Shown piece by piece: positions 12,696 to 24,846 of a stretch of 64,000 nt of DNA. Positions within the stretch are counted from its first letter, which is position 1; every line of letters starts with the position of its first letter. The position numbers and the translations under genes are program-made. The DNA is from Ceratotherium simum simum (taxonomy: Eukaryota > Chordata > Mammalia > Perissodactyla > Rhinocerotidae), in assembly GCF_000283155.1 (NCBI RefSeq), contig NW_004454180.1, positions 19,938,344 to 20,002,343 of the forward strand, in the 5' to 3' direction. The notes beneath the pieces were generated by a model. That model searched no databases. It had not been told where the DNA came from and saw only the letters and a list, made by a program, of their open reading frames with translations.

Positions 12696-12780
12696 AGAGA
12701 GAGAGAGAGAGAAAGAGAGAGGAGTGCCGACCTAGCCACTGCTGTGACTGCTGCCGCTGCCGCCACCACCGCTGCCACCC
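12696..12780 (+). repeat. GA tract followed by GCC/GCT-rich triplet run
   Basis: A near-pure GA run (12696-12722) is followed by a CTG/CCG/CCA-rich stretch (about 12740-12780). Both are simple-sequence features deep inside intron 2. An open frame over them would encode Arg-Glu repeats then poly-Ala, an artefact of the repeats. Confidence 0.85.
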
Positions 12781-13009
12781 TGGTAATGTCCACACGCCCC
12801 AAAGCAAACCCAGAGCCGGGCCCTGCAGGTCAGGGGCAAGCTGTGTAAATAGACCTGTGAGTGTGCCATCCTCGGGCCCTGGGGTCTCCCAGGCGTAGCC
12901 GTGGCCTCTGTGGGCTCACGCCGACATGCCGAGGTGGAGCTGGCCCACTGTGTGAAGGTCTAAGGGGCTTTGCCTTAAAATGAAGCCTCAGTTGAGCTCA
13001 TACTGTCTG

Positions 13010-13385
13010 TGTATATATTTGTATCCTGCTTTTTTCTTAAATTCTGTATCATCAGCATCTTCCCATGTGATTTCATAGTCTTCATAATCACCACTCTCCA
13101 TGCCGCCACAGTAGTTGAGCATGTAGTTCTACCATAATTAACTTAGCCATTCCTCTATCAAAAGGCGTTTAGATAATTGCCACTTTCTCATTTGTGTAAA
13201 TAATACCATAACGAACATCTTTGAGCCTGAAGCTTATTCTGTGTTTGCTTCTTTCGTATTTAGGATCATTTCCTCTGGCTAGATTTTCAGATACTGGATT
13301 ATGGGTTCAGAAACGTTTTAAACATTTTTATGGTTCTTAATATAAATGGTCAAATGGCTTTCTGGAAGAGAAGACTTTATTTTCT
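13010..13385 (-). repeat. Old L1 3'-end relic, antisense
   Basis: On the + strand the text 'cttagccattcctctatcaaaagg', 'ttagataattgccactttc' and 'taataccataacgaacatc' is the reverse complement of an L1M 3' end. It is much diverged and non-coding. Confidence 0.6.
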
Positions 13386-14759
13386 AAAGTATTTTTCTGT
13401 GGAAAGTCAGGTCTCAGTGCCTTGGGCCCAGAGGGAGAGGCAGACGTCCTGATGTGGCTCCTGTGGAGCTGGGGTTTAAGAACTCTTCTCTGTGCTCACC
13501 TTGCCCAGAGTCCCTGCTGGGCTGTCCTCTTAGCTCAGTTCTCTCTGAAGGCAACATGGGACTTCTGACTTGTGTTCTGGTCCGGCGAAGGCCCAGGATA
13601 TGCTCCCTCTTGTAATTACTTTGTTAAACAGAACCACTCCCTCAGCTTGGTCCCTGACCCAGATGGGCCCATGTCCTTTGATCGCTAGGTGAATAGCTCA
13701 AGTCTCAAATCCAGGTTTTGTTGAAGGCCCTGTCCAGGCTCGGGGGAACCATATTATTATGGTTGAAAACCAGAGGCCCAACTGCTGTGAAGTCATTGGT
13801 GAGTGGATATTAGCCCTCCACAAAGTCAGCATTTATATAATTCCAGGCCCTTCGCAGTAATTCTCTGGGGATCAGCTCCCAGCCGGCCTGTCTACCACCC
13901 CAAGGTCCACGCTTAGGCCTGCAGGTCTGTCCTGCCGCAGGACTGCCCAGCCAGAACTTCCTCTGCCTTCCCACCACCCCTCGGCCTAGGCCTGTCACCT
14001 TGGTGTCTGAGTGGGCACAGAGGAGCACACCCAGGGTGTTTCAGCAGACAGTTCCGCCGACTGCAGACCTGCCTCTGGATCTATGGGATCGAGAGCCTGG
14101 GGTAACTGCAGGCATGGGGGGCTGGGTGGGGAGGCTTTGTGATGGCCCAGGGCATGTGTGCAGGGGCCACATTGTCTCTTCCATCACATAGAAATTCTGA
14201 TTCTTTGAGAGTCTTGACTTCAGGTTGATGTTTCTAACCCTGTTGCTTCTGTGTCTTTTGATGGAGGAGGGGCCAGAGGTGGTCGTTCTCTAAGCCATCA
14301 TGCTCGGGGGACGTGGCTGCTGGTGTACACACATGGTCCTGACATCCAGGGAAGGCAGGTGGTTTGACAGATCTTCTAGAGACTGTTAGAACTTAGGCAA
14401 GGGGGGCCATGGCTTTCTGTAGATGGTCATCTGTCCCCTGTTGCCATCAGGGGAAGGCTGCTCTTGCCTTAACCACACTCAGGATTTGCCTGGGAATGAG
14501 ACTAGGCTCTAGTATCTGTCCTAAAAGCCCCACGAAAGTTGCTTGTAGTACAGTGCATGTCCAGGGAGCAGATGAGGCATGAAATGGGGAGGTGGAGCCC
14601 CTGCCTGAGCCCAGCGGGGAGGCCTTCTCTACTTACTGACTGTTATTGCCTAGTCTCCAATGTCTCGCATGTGCTCCATGCAACAACTTCCAGACTGGTC
14701 TCCTTGCCTTCACTTGGGGGGAGGGCACAAATCCCTCCTTGACGTGCAAAACATAATCC

Positions 14760-15055
14760 TGTTTAAAACCTTCCAGGGCTCCCTATGGTCTAAATCAAAG
14801 AGAAAGCCTGAGTATTTTAGCAGAAGTCCCAGCCTTGCTCTTCCCCCGTGACTTGGTCCATGCCCACCTTCATGTCTGGCTCTGGTTTCCCCATTCTGTG
14901 TTTCTTGCAGTTCCCTGAATGTACTGATTACAGTTGCCTGCTTAAGTCGGAACTCCTCAAAAGCAGGGCCTGTGTCTTTTCCTTTTCCTTAACCCTACTG
15001 CCAAGCATGAAGTAGACACTCAATGGCACGAATGAATAAATGAGAGAGAGGGAGA
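14760..15055 (+). repeat. L2 LINE 3'-end relic
   Basis: 'ctcctcaaaagcagggcctgtgtc' and 'gtagacactcaatgg...gaatgaataaatgag' follow the L2 3' terminus, with the usual degraded C/T-rich sequence before them. Confidence 0.65.
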
Positions 15056-15114
15056 AACAGGACCCTCTGGTCCTCTCTTGTCTCTGGGGCTGGCTTTTTT
15101 CTTTCTTTCTTTCT

Positions 15115-15790
15115 TTTTTTTGGTAACCACTTTATTGAGATATAATCACATACCATAGAATTCACCTATTTAACTTATATAATTCAGTAGCTTTTAGTGT
15201 ATTCAGAGTTGTGCATCTGTCATCACAATCAGTTTTAGAACATTTTCGTTACACCAGAAAGAAACCCTGAACTTCTTAGCTACCAATCCCTCCGTTCCCC
15301 CTAGCCCTAGGCAACCACTAATCTACTTTCTGTCTCTATAGATTTGCCTGTGCTGGACATTTCATATGAATGGAATCATACAATATGTGGTCCTTTGTGA
15401 CTGGCTTCTTTCACTTAGCATAATGTTTTCAGGGTTCATCCACGTTACAGCATGTATTAGTACTTCATTCCTTTTTATTGCTGAATAACATTCCATTGTA
15501 TGGACATACCACATTTTATTCATCCATTCATCAGTTAATGGACATTTGGGTTCTTTCCACTTTTTGGCTAGTATGGATAATGCTTCTGTAAGCATTTTAT
15601 AAGTTTTTGTGTGGATATGTTTTCATTTCTCTTGGGTGGACACCTAGGAGTGGGATTGCTCGGTCATGTGATAACTCTTGTCTCTCCCTCCTGGGACTGC
15701 CAGACTGTTTTCCAAGATGGGGGCACCATTTTGCATTCCTATAGCATTTTCAGTGGACGTACTACCTGTTGTCTTATCTTTAATATAAAT
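15115..15790 (-). mobile_element. L1 (L1M-type) 3' fragment, antisense, with ORF2 C-terminus remnant
   Basis: The + strand shows a reversed A-tail near 15100-15120, then 'ccactttattgagatataatcac' (reverse complement of the L1 3' UTR end). A minus-strand frame at 15595-15362 reads through KMWYVHTMECYSAIKRNE-like residues, the hallmark C-terminal end of L1 ORF2 protein. Only this end is present, so it is a 5'-truncated dead copy. It lies in antisense inside B4GALT1 intron 2. Confidence 0.9.
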
Positions 15791-16121
15791 GAGGGCTCTA
15801 GAAAAAGTTTTTAAGAGCCCTGGAGAGCTACTTGATGCTTCTTAAGACATTTGTCGCTGCCACCCAGATCTGCCAGAAGGGCACTGGGTTTGCTGTGGGA
15901 AATGTCTGGGGGCAGCTTCTTTCTTCTTTTATCTCCTCTGATGAACTCGGTCTTCAGGCCTGTGCCAGGCCTCCCACCTCAAATCTCCTTGCTTGACCCC
16001 AGGCCAGCATGCCTGGCCAGGCCCAGGCTCCTGTCCTCTCTGGACTAGCCATTGTTAGCTCTGCTTGACTGACTGATGCAGCCACTCTCAGGATTGTATG
16101 CACAATCCTAAAAGGTTTATG

Positions 16122-16383
16122 GGGGCCGGCCCCGTGGCGTAGCAGTTAGGTGCGCCTGCTCCGCTGCTGGCGGCCCAGGTTTGGATCCCGGGCGCACACC
16201 GACACATGGCTTATCAGGTCATGCTGTGGTGGCATCCCATATAAAGTAGAGGAAGGTGGGCATGGATGTTAGCTCAGGGCTGGTCTTCCTCAGCAAAAAG
16301 AGGAGGATTGGCATGGATGTTAGCTCAGGGCTGTCCTTCCTCAGACACACGCAAACACACTAAATAAATAAATAAATAAATTT
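16122..16383 (+). mobile_element. ERE-type tRNA-derived SINE
   Basis: A well-kept head (ggggccggccccgtggcgta) with a B-box-like 'gtttggatccc' is followed by two 'gatgttagctcagggctg' modules and an (AAAT)n tail. Flanking 'aaaaggtttat' and 'aaaaggttta' form a target-site duplication. Confidence 0.93.
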
Positions 16384-16884
16384 AAAAGGTTTACAGGCTT
16401 TTCTGTGAGCCTTGGTCAGTGGGACAGCTGCCCTGTCCAGCTACAGGAGAGTCATGTCAGTTTTGATCTTTCTTCTTTCTTCCTGTCCTTTTCTTTAAGA
16501 GGAGCCAAATGCCCTAGAAGGAAGGGAGAAATATAACCCTCATCTACCAACATAAGATGAAGGCGGCACTTGAAAAGCTCGGCCTTTCAGAGGGACACCT
16601 GCTCCCATTGCACAGCTCCTCTTCACTGAGAGTGACTTCCCAAACATTTCACATGTGTCTAAAGGTCTCTCTTTCCTCTGCTGCTATAGAGAGTCTAATC
16701 ATGTGAGCCACAGGCTAACTCCCTTGAACCTTAATCCTTTTTAGAAATTCCCGCACCAGCGTAGAAGCAGGATTTGGGAGGAATCTTGAAGCTGATTGGG
16801 AAGGCCACACACAAACACAAGAGAAGGAGGAATCTCCAGGTTGGATCTCTGACCTTCAAGATGGGTGGGAAAACCTGCTCCTGG

Positions 16885-17065
16885 AATAATGATGATAGTA
16901 GCTCACATTCGTTGCCAGGCGATGTGCTGAGGCCTTTTCAGGCATTGTCTCATTTAATGCAACTCACCTGTTGTCATCCTGTGACAAAATGAGGAAACTG
17001 AGGCCAGAGGTGTGATTTTCCCAAAGTCAGATAGCTAATAAGTGAAGAAGCTGGCATTCCTGGGA
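16885..17065 (-). repeat. MIR SINE relic, antisense
   Basis: 'gccaggcgatgtgctgagg', 'tctcatttaatgcaactcacc', 'aaaatgaggaaactgagg' and 'agatagctaataagtgaagaagc' occur in the order of the reversed MIR consensus. Confidence 0.75.
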
Positions 17066-19063
17066 TAAAAATGCACGTGCCGCTCACAATTGTGTATGTG
17101 GCCTGGCCAGATGGTAGGTGCTTGATAAATGTTTACGTGAGTGAATAAAATAGCAGATGCAGTGGAAGAATGTGCCCAAGGAGGAGGGGTAGGAATGAGG
17201 GCTGGGTGTCTTCCCAGCCCCTGGAGAGGACTGAGCACCTCCTGTTAGTGGCCGGAGCTGATGGACTTGCCAGGGCCTGTCTTTCTCATTGAGAAAGTTA
17301 CCCAGGGTGTGACACTATTTCACCGGAAGAAGCCTAGAATTGACTGTTCTATCATCCCAGGGGAGGAGGACATACTTTCCTTATCTATCATTCTGCTAGT
17401 CGGGGTCCTAGGGGTCCTGGTGGGTAATAACACCTGTGAAAGTGTACCCTGCCCTTCCCCTCTCCCAGGATCACACAGGTGAGGCCAGGTTGGGAGGAAG
17501 TATGGGAGGAGTGATGTATAGTTCAGGTTACTTTGGGAAACTGCCCAGCTACTTGTAAGTGTGGGCCAGACGCTGGAGCGCCATATTGAAGGAGCTGCTG
17601 CACCATATGTGGGAAAAGGGGAGAACACGTCTGCTCCTTGGATTTCTCCCCGAGGCTGCCATTGTTCTTGGGGCTTGTCTCCAGAGGTGCCCATTCATGG
17701 TTCCAAATTTCCAGTTCTTGGGAGAGGAAAAATGCTTAGTGTAGTCTCAGTCAAGCATCTGCTTAGATCTGTCATGGCCAGCAGGCCAGGTCCTGTGGTT
17801 CAGACATGGCCACCAAGAGCCCCTCCACCCCTGTTACTGGGGAGCATATCAAGAGAAGGGAGCACTGGGCAGCCGCCTTCAGGGGTCTGCTACATGGGTG
17901 TGAAAAGGCTTTGTTGGGACACTGCCCTTTCACTTGTTGGGAGAGTGTTTGATGGGGCTGAATTGTGTTTGAAAATGTTCAGAGAGAGCTAACTCCTTTA
18001 GGGTCTTCATGGTCCTGGAGGAACAAGATGGAAAGCGCAAGAGCAGGCTTTTTTCCCCATCACAGGAAGGTAAAAAGGTATGGGAGGAATGAAGCAAACC
18101 TGGGTTGGGGTGAAGGTTGTTACAAGATCTTTGTGATGATTAAATGACACGCGAGACGTGTAAAACACTTATCTTGTGCCTGGTATATCCTATCCCCACA
18201 ATGACTATGTTGTAATAATAACAGTTACAACAACTTCATAGTTTTCATATGTGGTTTTTAAACTTTGAACTACTTTTTGCCATGTGACTTACACAGAATT
18301 AGCTGAAGGCAGAATTCTAAATGACTCTTAACTGGCAGGACAGCCGAAGAACACCGTGTGTGCCATTGGGCGTGGCGATCTCCTTTCACCATGCGTGGGT
18401 AGAAAGCTTTATCATTGACTGAAGAAAGGAGCTCTTGCATAAGATGTTTCCTTAATTCATTTGCTCTTCTCTTGGCTGCTTTTTCTGACTTTCTGGTTGT
18501 TGTCTTTTTTAAGTGGTTTCCCTGTGTCACCTGCCTGAGGCTGGGCAGCTGTGGTGCTGTCTGTGTGCTCTGAGCTCACACAGGCAGCCTTGTGGAGCCC
18601 AGTTCCCAAGTCTTCTCCCGGGGGCCTTCTCCAGTTGGGTATCCCACTTTTGAGATTGTGTAGTGGTTGCGGGCCCTTATGGGATACTTTTTCCCCGAAG
18701 TAGGGGGCCCTGATCTTGTTGATCCCAAGAGATATTGGGAAAGAGCACTAAGTGAGGATTCCAGAGTCTTGGCCTCTAGTCCCAGCTGTGTCACCTATAT
18801 GGCCTTAGTTTCTTCATGACATTGTTGGGAGGATTCTGGTCAGGATGAGAGCACGTGTGTGCAAGGGCTTGTGAACTGCTATGTGTAAGGATGGAAGTGT
18901 TGATGCTGTTACTGTGCTTACTAACCTGGGGCCAGGGGAGTTGGTACCATGGGTCTACCCATGGTAGTGACCCTGAGGGGGCCGTTTGATTGGGGCTTCC
19001 CAAAAGAATTGCAGTCTGCCATTGTATGTTGAAATGCATCCATCAGTCTACTCATCTGTCCGG

Positions 19064-19115
19064 CCATCCGTCCATCCATCCATCCATCCAACCATCCATC
19101 CATCCATCCATCCAC
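19064..19115 (+). repeat. (TCCA)n tetranucleotide microsatellite
   Basis: About a dozen TCCA units with one interruption (ccaa). A potentially polymorphic simple repeat in B4GALT1 intron 2. Confidence 0.95.
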
Positions 19116-19117
19116 CG

Positions 19118-19260
19118 GTTATTTATTGAGCTCTTATTATATGCTAGGCAGCGTTCAAGGCACTGGGTGAATAAAACATAAAAAATTCCAGTCTTCGTTG
19201 AGCTTATGTTCTAGTGGGGAGACTGAAAATAAACAAAATGAGTAAATAAAATATGAAGCA
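19118..19260 (+). repeat. Possible ancient dispersed repeat, family not named
   Basis: 'tatttattgagctcttattatatgctaggc', in form, then 'gttctagtggggagactgaaaataaac' match the start of a common mammalian repeat also seen at 54745-54990. I cannot name the family with confidence. Confidence 0.45.
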
Positions 19261-19329
19261 CCTTTGCACCAACAGACTTGTGCTCTGGGATCCAGTGGTT
19301 GGCATCCTGAAGCAAGTGTCATCCTCTCT

Positions 19330-19475
19330 CTCACACCTTGTTTCTACGCTGGTGTGTGTCAGTCTGCTTCCCACCCTACACTGGGAACACCGTGAGGGCA
19401 GAGATTGACTTGGGTTGGCCACATTGCTCTGGTACCTAGTTTAGTGGCAGACGCCTGGAAGGCACACAATGTGGT
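19330..19475 (+). repeat. L2 LINE 3'-end relic
   Basis: 'aacaccgtgagggcagagattg', in form, with 'ctggtacctagtttagtggc' and 'gcctggaaggcacacaatg' resembles the L2 3' terminus, strongly diverged. Confidence 0.5.
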
Positions 19476-19544
19476 GATCAAACCATGGTCAACCATACAA
19501 AGAGGGTGGAAGTGAAAAGTCCCATAGGCACCAGTTTCCTGGGT

Positions 19545-19850
19545 ATCTTTCCTGGAATTAGTCTGTATGTAGTATGTAAATAAATGACACATATGTTTAA
19601 AGGCCTTTTCACCTAACAGTAGTATCTTGAAGGTCATTTCCTTTTAGAGCTTCCTTATTTTTTTAAAGAGCTCTATTCCATTGTATAGTGACGCTTATGT
19701 CATTGTTCACATTCTTTTGCTGTGAAGAACACCGCGTGGAGAACAACGTTGTTCATGTGTCATTCGCACATTTGCAAGTCCTACAGGATAATTCGTAGAA
19801 GTGGGATTGCTGACTCAGGCATGCCATTCGGTATTGATTTGTAAAGTGAG
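19545..19850 (-). repeat. Old L1 3'-end relic, antisense
   Basis: 'ctctattccattgtatagtgac' and 'aattcgtagaagtgggattgctga' on the + strand are reverse complements of L1M 3' UTR phrases. The relic stops about 125 bp before B4GALT1 exon 3. Confidence 0.55.
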
Positions 19851-19975
19851 GGCAGAAAAATGAGGCCCAAGAGTAGACTAATGACTACATGTAGTGGGCA
19901 AGTCACGGGTCCCTGTGAGTGTTCTGCTCAGAGGCCTTATGGCATCTGATATCACTTCTTTTGTTTCTGCACCAG

Positions 19976-20163
19976 GCTGGCGAGTCCACGTTCAACCGTG
20001 CTAAGCTCCTCAACGTGGGCTTTCAAGAGGCCTTGAAGGACTACGACTACAACTGCTTCGTGTTTAGCGACGTGGACCTCATTCCAATGAACGACCATAA
20101 CGCCTACAGGTGTTTTTCGCAGCCTCGGCACATTTCTGTAGCGATGGATAAGTTTGGATTTAG
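19976..20163 (+). CDS. B4GALT1: B4GALT1 exon 3 (residues 217-279, DVD metal motif)
   Basis: The 188-bp exon lies between a tttctgcaccag acceptor and a gtaagaga donor. It runs from Ala217 to Phe278 plus two bases of Ser279. It carries NRAKLLNVGF, then CFVFSDVDLIP with the Asp248-x-Asp250 motif that binds UDP-Gal and Mn2+ (Asp252/Asp254 in bovine numbering). Cys243 and Cys262 are both present; they form the second conserved disulfide in the family. QPRHISVAMDKFGF closes the exon. The loop after Ala217 reads GESTFNRA and Asn242 follows Tyr241, both closer to cattle than to human. Reading on into the intron would give a false Arg at the last codon; the correct Ser is completed by the first C of exon 4. 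Confidence 0.98.
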
Positions 20164-22532
20164 GTAAGAGATGTTCACCAGAATCTGCAGAAAACATGTT
20201 TGTCTCTTACATGACGACTAGGAAATGCGGTTCTTCCAGCCCAGGAGTGCCTCCTTAGGCTCTGGAGGAGAATGCCGCCTCTGAGAACTGGGTGCTCTTT
20301 AAGCCCAGAGTCAGTTATTATTTGAGGAGGAAGTTGGAGTCCAGAAACGCCTCTACTTCTGCATGTCCAGGCGAGAAGAGTTTTTAGATTTGGGATGGCT
20401 CTCCTCTTTAGGCTCCAAACAGATGCTGGATTTCCTCACCTTGTTTTCTCTCCCCTTCCCCACCCAGTTTGGGAAGCAGGTTGGAATCATTTTCCTCCAG
20501 TAGACTCTTGGGCTCGGAGACCTTGGCAGGTGTTCCTTGGCACTTTAAGAAGGAACAGGATTCTGTTACCAGCAGAGCACAGGCTTCTGCTTGAATGTTG
20601 GGGCCCAAACTTTTCCACCAAAATGGGACGAGTGAGGAGGCCAGCTGGTGCCTGTCCCCAGGGGCAGCGGAATAATCCAAAGCATATTGTCGTAGGTGGA
20701 AAATAGCCTTGTAGTCCATTTTTTTATCTTAAAAAAAAACTTGCATTTTGTTCCATAATGTATCTGTTTGTATTAACATAAAATTGTTTTAAATTACTTA
20801 TCAGTTGAGTGACCTGACCTTTCCCTCCGTCCTTAGAGGGAGTCACCTGAAGCTCCGGGAAACTACCCTGTGTCCTGGGCATCCCGGCTCAGGCTGTCCC
20901 ACAGTGTGGTGGCCCGTGCCGGCCAGCAGTCCTTTGGTGTAAATACAACTGCTTTCTTTCAGACCCGTTTTAGTCTCATAATTTCTTTCTCTCTTCCCTT
21001 GCTGGGAGCCTGAAGACTGAGATGAATATAGGGATGCTGTGAAGTCCTTCCCCCAGATCAGTGGTACTCAGGCCCTGAACTTGCTGTCTTAAAGGGGAAA
21101 TTTGACTGTAAACATCGCTCTGTGCCCTCCTGTCTTCCCTCCTCCCTGTTTGTGTATCTTCTTCTCTTTGAGGTACACTGGCCCATGCCCTGACCTCTCT
21201 TCATTCCTCCCTTGGAGCACGGTGGTGATCGCCTAATTCTCCACCGCAGCACCATGTCTGTTTTACCCAGAACCAGTTACACTTTGGGGACGGGGCATGT
21301 AGGTAAGAGAAAGAGCAGAGATGGCAAAACCAGATCTTGTCCACTTGGTATGTACTTGCCCTTGAATGGCTGAGAGTCAATTTCTGTAAAAACACTGATT
21401 ATGAAGAAACCTTATTGGCCTGGCCACCTCTGGTTCAAACCCTCACATCACAAGCGCAGACTGTAGTGTGAGGTACACCAAAAGGCGCCTAAGTGGTGAC
21501 GCCTAATCACAGATAGATTACCTTTGGTTCATTGAAGCAGGCCGCCAGGGATCTTTGCTTATGGATACCTGCTGTCAGAATTCCTGAATGAATTTGAAAA
21601 TAATAATTGCATCTTTGTTTCATATGTTCTGTATGGTTTGGCTGACTTCCCCCTCGAAGTCTGAGTTAGAGTTTTCCTTAATTTGTGTGATGGGTTTTGA
21701 TCGCTTTGGATTCCGTTGAGAGCCCAAGTGTGGTTTAGAGCTATACACAACATCGTCACAAAACCACAGCCTTTAAAGGACCCAGAGGAAGGCCTTTGCC
21801 TGGCCTCCGAGCACACCCTGATTTTTAACATTTCTCCTCAGTGCTTCCTCTGCATCCCTTGGGAGTCCACAATTCATAACCATTGAAATATTGAAATAAA
21901 GAAAGGTTTGGAGGGATGAGAGCCCAGATGCCCTACTGCTTGAAAATGTGTCCAAATAGATTCACCATTGTACATTTTGCTAAGTCAGGATGTGTTAGAA
22001 ATTTCCAAGAAAATTTTATTTTAGCAAATTTTCAGAAATGCTGTCTTGACTATTGGGGTCAGTGTTCAAGCCAGTATACCTTTGGAGGAATGAAAGCTAG
22101 ACTAGTAGATGGGACAGGGGTGGGGAGGGAGGGAATGACAGGGTGGGCACAGAGAGACTTGAAAACAATGTGGGTTTCCAGGAGCTGCTGGATAAGGGTT
22201 TCATGTGCAGGAGCAGGACACAGCGGGAGCAGATTCCTGAGCAGTGCAGAGAACTGGCTTATGCCCTTGTCACTGATTTTCTAGATAACCACAGAAGCAA
22301 CACAGTATTCTTAGAGAGATGAAGATTCTCCTTTTTGATGTCTGTATCTTCTCTAAGATAATCTGAGTCTGATATAAAAACCAAGCAAAGAAAGAAAACT
22401 CTCATAAATCTCCAATTAAAAAGTTGTGTAGAATAAAAATAACTTTTAGAAGTGTTTATGTTTTGAACAAGCTTTATTTTGAAAAATCAAAACCTGCTAA
22501 CCCCTGGTCCTCTGTGTGTGTTTTTTCACCAG
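20164..22532 (+). other. B4GALT1: B4GALT1 intron 3
   Basis: A phase-2 intron of 2,369 bp, gtaagaga to ttttttcaccag. It is mostly unique sequence. I see no SINE, no exon and no RNA gene; short open frames here are chance. Confidence 0.85.
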
Positions 22533-22655
22533 CCTCCCTTACGTTCAGTATTTTGGAGGTGTCTCTGCTCTAAGTAAACAACAGTTTCTCACCATCAATG
22601 GATTTCCTAATAACTACTGGGGCTGGGGAGGTGAAGACGACGACATTTTTAACAG
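22533..22655 (+). CDS. B4GALT1: B4GALT1 exon 4 (residues 279-320, catalytic loop)
   Basis: The 123-bp exon starts with the C that completes Ser279 and ends with AG of Arg320, before the donor gtaacggt. It encodes LPYVQYFGGVSALSK, which includes Tyr285 (bovine Tyr289, the residue that restricts the donor to galactose rather than GalNAc). It then encodes NGFPNNYWGWGGEDDDIFN, the family signature: Trp310 sits on the flexible lid loop, and Glu313 and Asp314 contact the acceptor GlcNAc, with Asp314 taken as catalytic base. All these residues are intact, so the encoded enzyme should have normal donor specificity. The motif is shared by B4GALT family members; B4GALT1 identity rests on the whole protein. 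Confidence 0.98.
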
Positions 22656-24741
22656 GTAACGGTCACAACTTAGATCTCCTCCTTCCCTGTCTCCCTCCCC
22701 TTCCAGTTTTCCAATCAGTGCTTGGTTATTCTGCAAGGATTGCCCCTCAGGAGGGGTGCAGCCCCCACTCACCCAGATTCTTAGGTGTGCCCTGCTATAG
22801 GTCTGAACATGGCTTTAGGAAAATTAGCGTCTGTGATGTTTGCATTAGCCTTGGAAAATGTAAGATGAGAACCAAGTGAAGGGGTGAGGTGACAGTGACA
22901 TATACCACCTGTCATTTTGTCTTGAAGGAGTGAACGTGTGTCCGTTGCAAAAATTCGGCATCTCATTGTGGTCCTGTTTGAGTGTAAAACAGGTTTCTTG
23001 GGGCAGAATCCTAAGTCTTTACAGAGTCTTTGTGCTATTTTTTATTTTGGAGTATTTTTAACATACACAAAAGAGGACAGAGTAGTATGAAGCTCTGCGG
23101 CCCCACCTGGCCCCAACAACCATCATTCCACGGCCAGCCGCCCATCCACACCCTGTGGCTCCTCGTGAGCTGGTAAACCTTCATCATGTGGGTTTTCATT
23201 AAAGACGGTAAAAAACCATCTGTCGGGGGTATTTGAAACCACATTCTGCCCAGTACTCCTGGCAGTGGAGGCTTCCACCCTGCCAGCCACAGGTGAGAGG
23301 CACCTTCTCCCTCTGGGAGCCAGTCCGAACTTGTCACTGAGTTAGTTATCAGAACACACCCCAATGCCTTCCCAGATTGGAGTGTGTTAATTTAATCAAG
23401 TAAGAGAAAGTGTCTGTCAGAGCAGCACCCCAGTCATGCAAGGTTAGCTTTGTGTGAGAACTTGGCATAGACCCAAGTCTTTAATGCAAGCCTTGAAGAA
23501 AACTTGAGTTTTATGGGTATGCGGGTTGGTTATCCAGCGTCTACTTATTGAGCATCTGCTGCATGCAGAGCACTGCACCAGGCAGGCCCAATGGGGAGGA
23601 CATTGAAGCCCTGGACAGGGGTCCAGACAGAAAGAACCTTGCTTCCATGGCACCACAGCTGGGCCAACATTGGGCCCATATCATGGTGTCCAGGGCTGAT
23701 GTGACATCACAAACCTGAATGTTCAGAAAGGTTGTGGGGAGGGAGCGCTGAGGATGGATACCCGAAGGCAGAGGGACTAGAAGGATGAGTGGTTTTTGGA
23801 GCGGCTCTCTTGAAAGATAAAGGACCTAACCCTCACTCTGCAGCTACGCATTGTGTGCCAGGCACCAGATCAGCACTGGGGGTGGGGGGTGGGGGATGAG
23901 GGGTGAGGCTGGAGACCTTTAAGTCGCCCAGGACCAGCCAGTGCTGCCTCTTAACTGTTGTATTCCTGTTGTCAAGGCTTTAGTTTTGGGCCTCATTCCT
24001 GCCCCCGAGACCTACACAGAATCTTCCACCCTGTTCTGGCTGGCTCTAGTCTTGTTCCCTGCTCTCCATTCTTACACTGCTTGTCAGAGAGACTTCCCGT
24101 TGGCCAAACACCTTTGGGAAACACTGCATATTATATCCCTTTCAGACACCAGCACTGTTGGGTGGGATGCTAAAAGCTCTGAGAAGGCCTCCATGAGGTA
24201 GCCTTTGCCCTTCTTCCTAGCCTCATCTCCGGCCACTTCCTACCCCAGACCCTCTTCATCATCCCCGGAAGCTTGTGTTGCTCCCTGAGGGAGCTGTGCT
24301 TGCTCTCGCCTCCCTGCCTTTGCCTGTGCAGTCCTGCTCCCCGAATGCTCTGGCAGACACCCATTCATCTTCATGACTCGGCTGCCTGGTCTTGCTCAGG
24401 TAGAGGTAGTTGTTTCCCGCTCTGTGCCCCACAACCCCAGCTTCCCCTCCTCACCTCCATCCTGGCACTGATGGCTCAGTGTTCTAAGCTTCCACACTGT
24501 AAGTTCTGTGAGGGCAGGCACCCCAGAGCCTGGCACAGAATAGTCACCAACACAGACTGCAGAGCCAGTGGTAGAAGGAACTGGGGGGGACAGAGTTCAA
24601 ACCAGTGCCATGCTGGGCTGGGGTTGGGGCCGAGTGAGACCAGTAAGCAGGATGGTGGATGGGCACAGTCTTGCAGCTGGGGCCGGGGGACTCAAGCCTA
24701 TGGCAGCCCTGCAATGATGACTGTCGCTTTGCTCCTTGCAG
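22656..24741 (+). other. B4GALT1: B4GALT1 intron 4
   Basis: A phase-2 intron of 2,086 bp with a gctccttgcag acceptor. An old LINE-like piece may lie near 23035-23110, a G-rich run (g-quadruplex-like) at 23879-23910, and an L2 relic at about 24000-24545. No exon is seen. Confidence 0.85.
24000..24545 (+). repeat. L2 LINE 3' relic
   Basis: The segment has C/T-rich text with 'ttcttcctagcctcatctcc', then 'gtaagttctgtgagggcaggc' and 'agcctggcacagaatagtc', the L2 3'-end order. Confidence 0.6.
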
Positions 24742-24846
24742 ATTAGCTTTTAAAGGCATGTCTATATCTCGCCCAAATGCTGTGGTCGGGAAGTGCCGGA
24801 TGATCCGCCACTCAAGAGACAAGAAAAATGAACCCAATCCTCAGAG
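24742..24846 (+). CDS. B4GALT1: B4GALT1 exon 5 (residues 320-355, Mn2+-binding Met/His)
   Basis: The 105-bp exon begins with the A completing Arg320 and ends with AG of Arg355, before the donor gtgcgtcc. It encodes LAFKGMSISRPNAVVGK, then CRMIRHSRDKKNEPNPQ. Met340 and His343 of the MIRH motif (bovine Met344 and His347) complete the Mn2+ site begun by Asp250 in exon 3. The Met at this position lowers affinity for Mg2+ in the family and is unchanged here. Phe-Lys-Gly replaces Phe-Arg-Gly and Lys337 replaces the human Arg, both conservative. The donor has C at position +4 (gtgcgt), a common weaker variant. Confidence 0.98.

Larger units (their letters stand above)
5266..19975 (+). other. B4GALT1: B4GALT1 intron 2 (14.7 kb)
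   Basis: A phase-0 intron with gt...ag ends; the acceptor is tttgtttctgcaccag. It contains an assembly gap in a SINE (7.5-7.95 kb), another SINE (16.1 kb), L1 3' ends in antisense (13.0, 15.1 and 19.5 kb), L2 and MIR relics, a GA tract and a TCCA repeat. The remaining unique sequence shows no exon, RNA gene or long open frame that I would support. Confidence 0.9.

Noticed and set aside
12414..12848. Open frame with Arg-Glu repeats and poly-Ala in intron 2
   Set aside because: The repeats are the GA and GCC simple-sequence tracts read as protein. There is no conserved splice context linking it to B4GALT1.
19064..19115. Possible CRISPR-like or satellite array
   Set aside because: It is a plain TCCA microsatellite with no spacers. 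No CRISPR, operon or other bacterial feature is present in this mammalian window.
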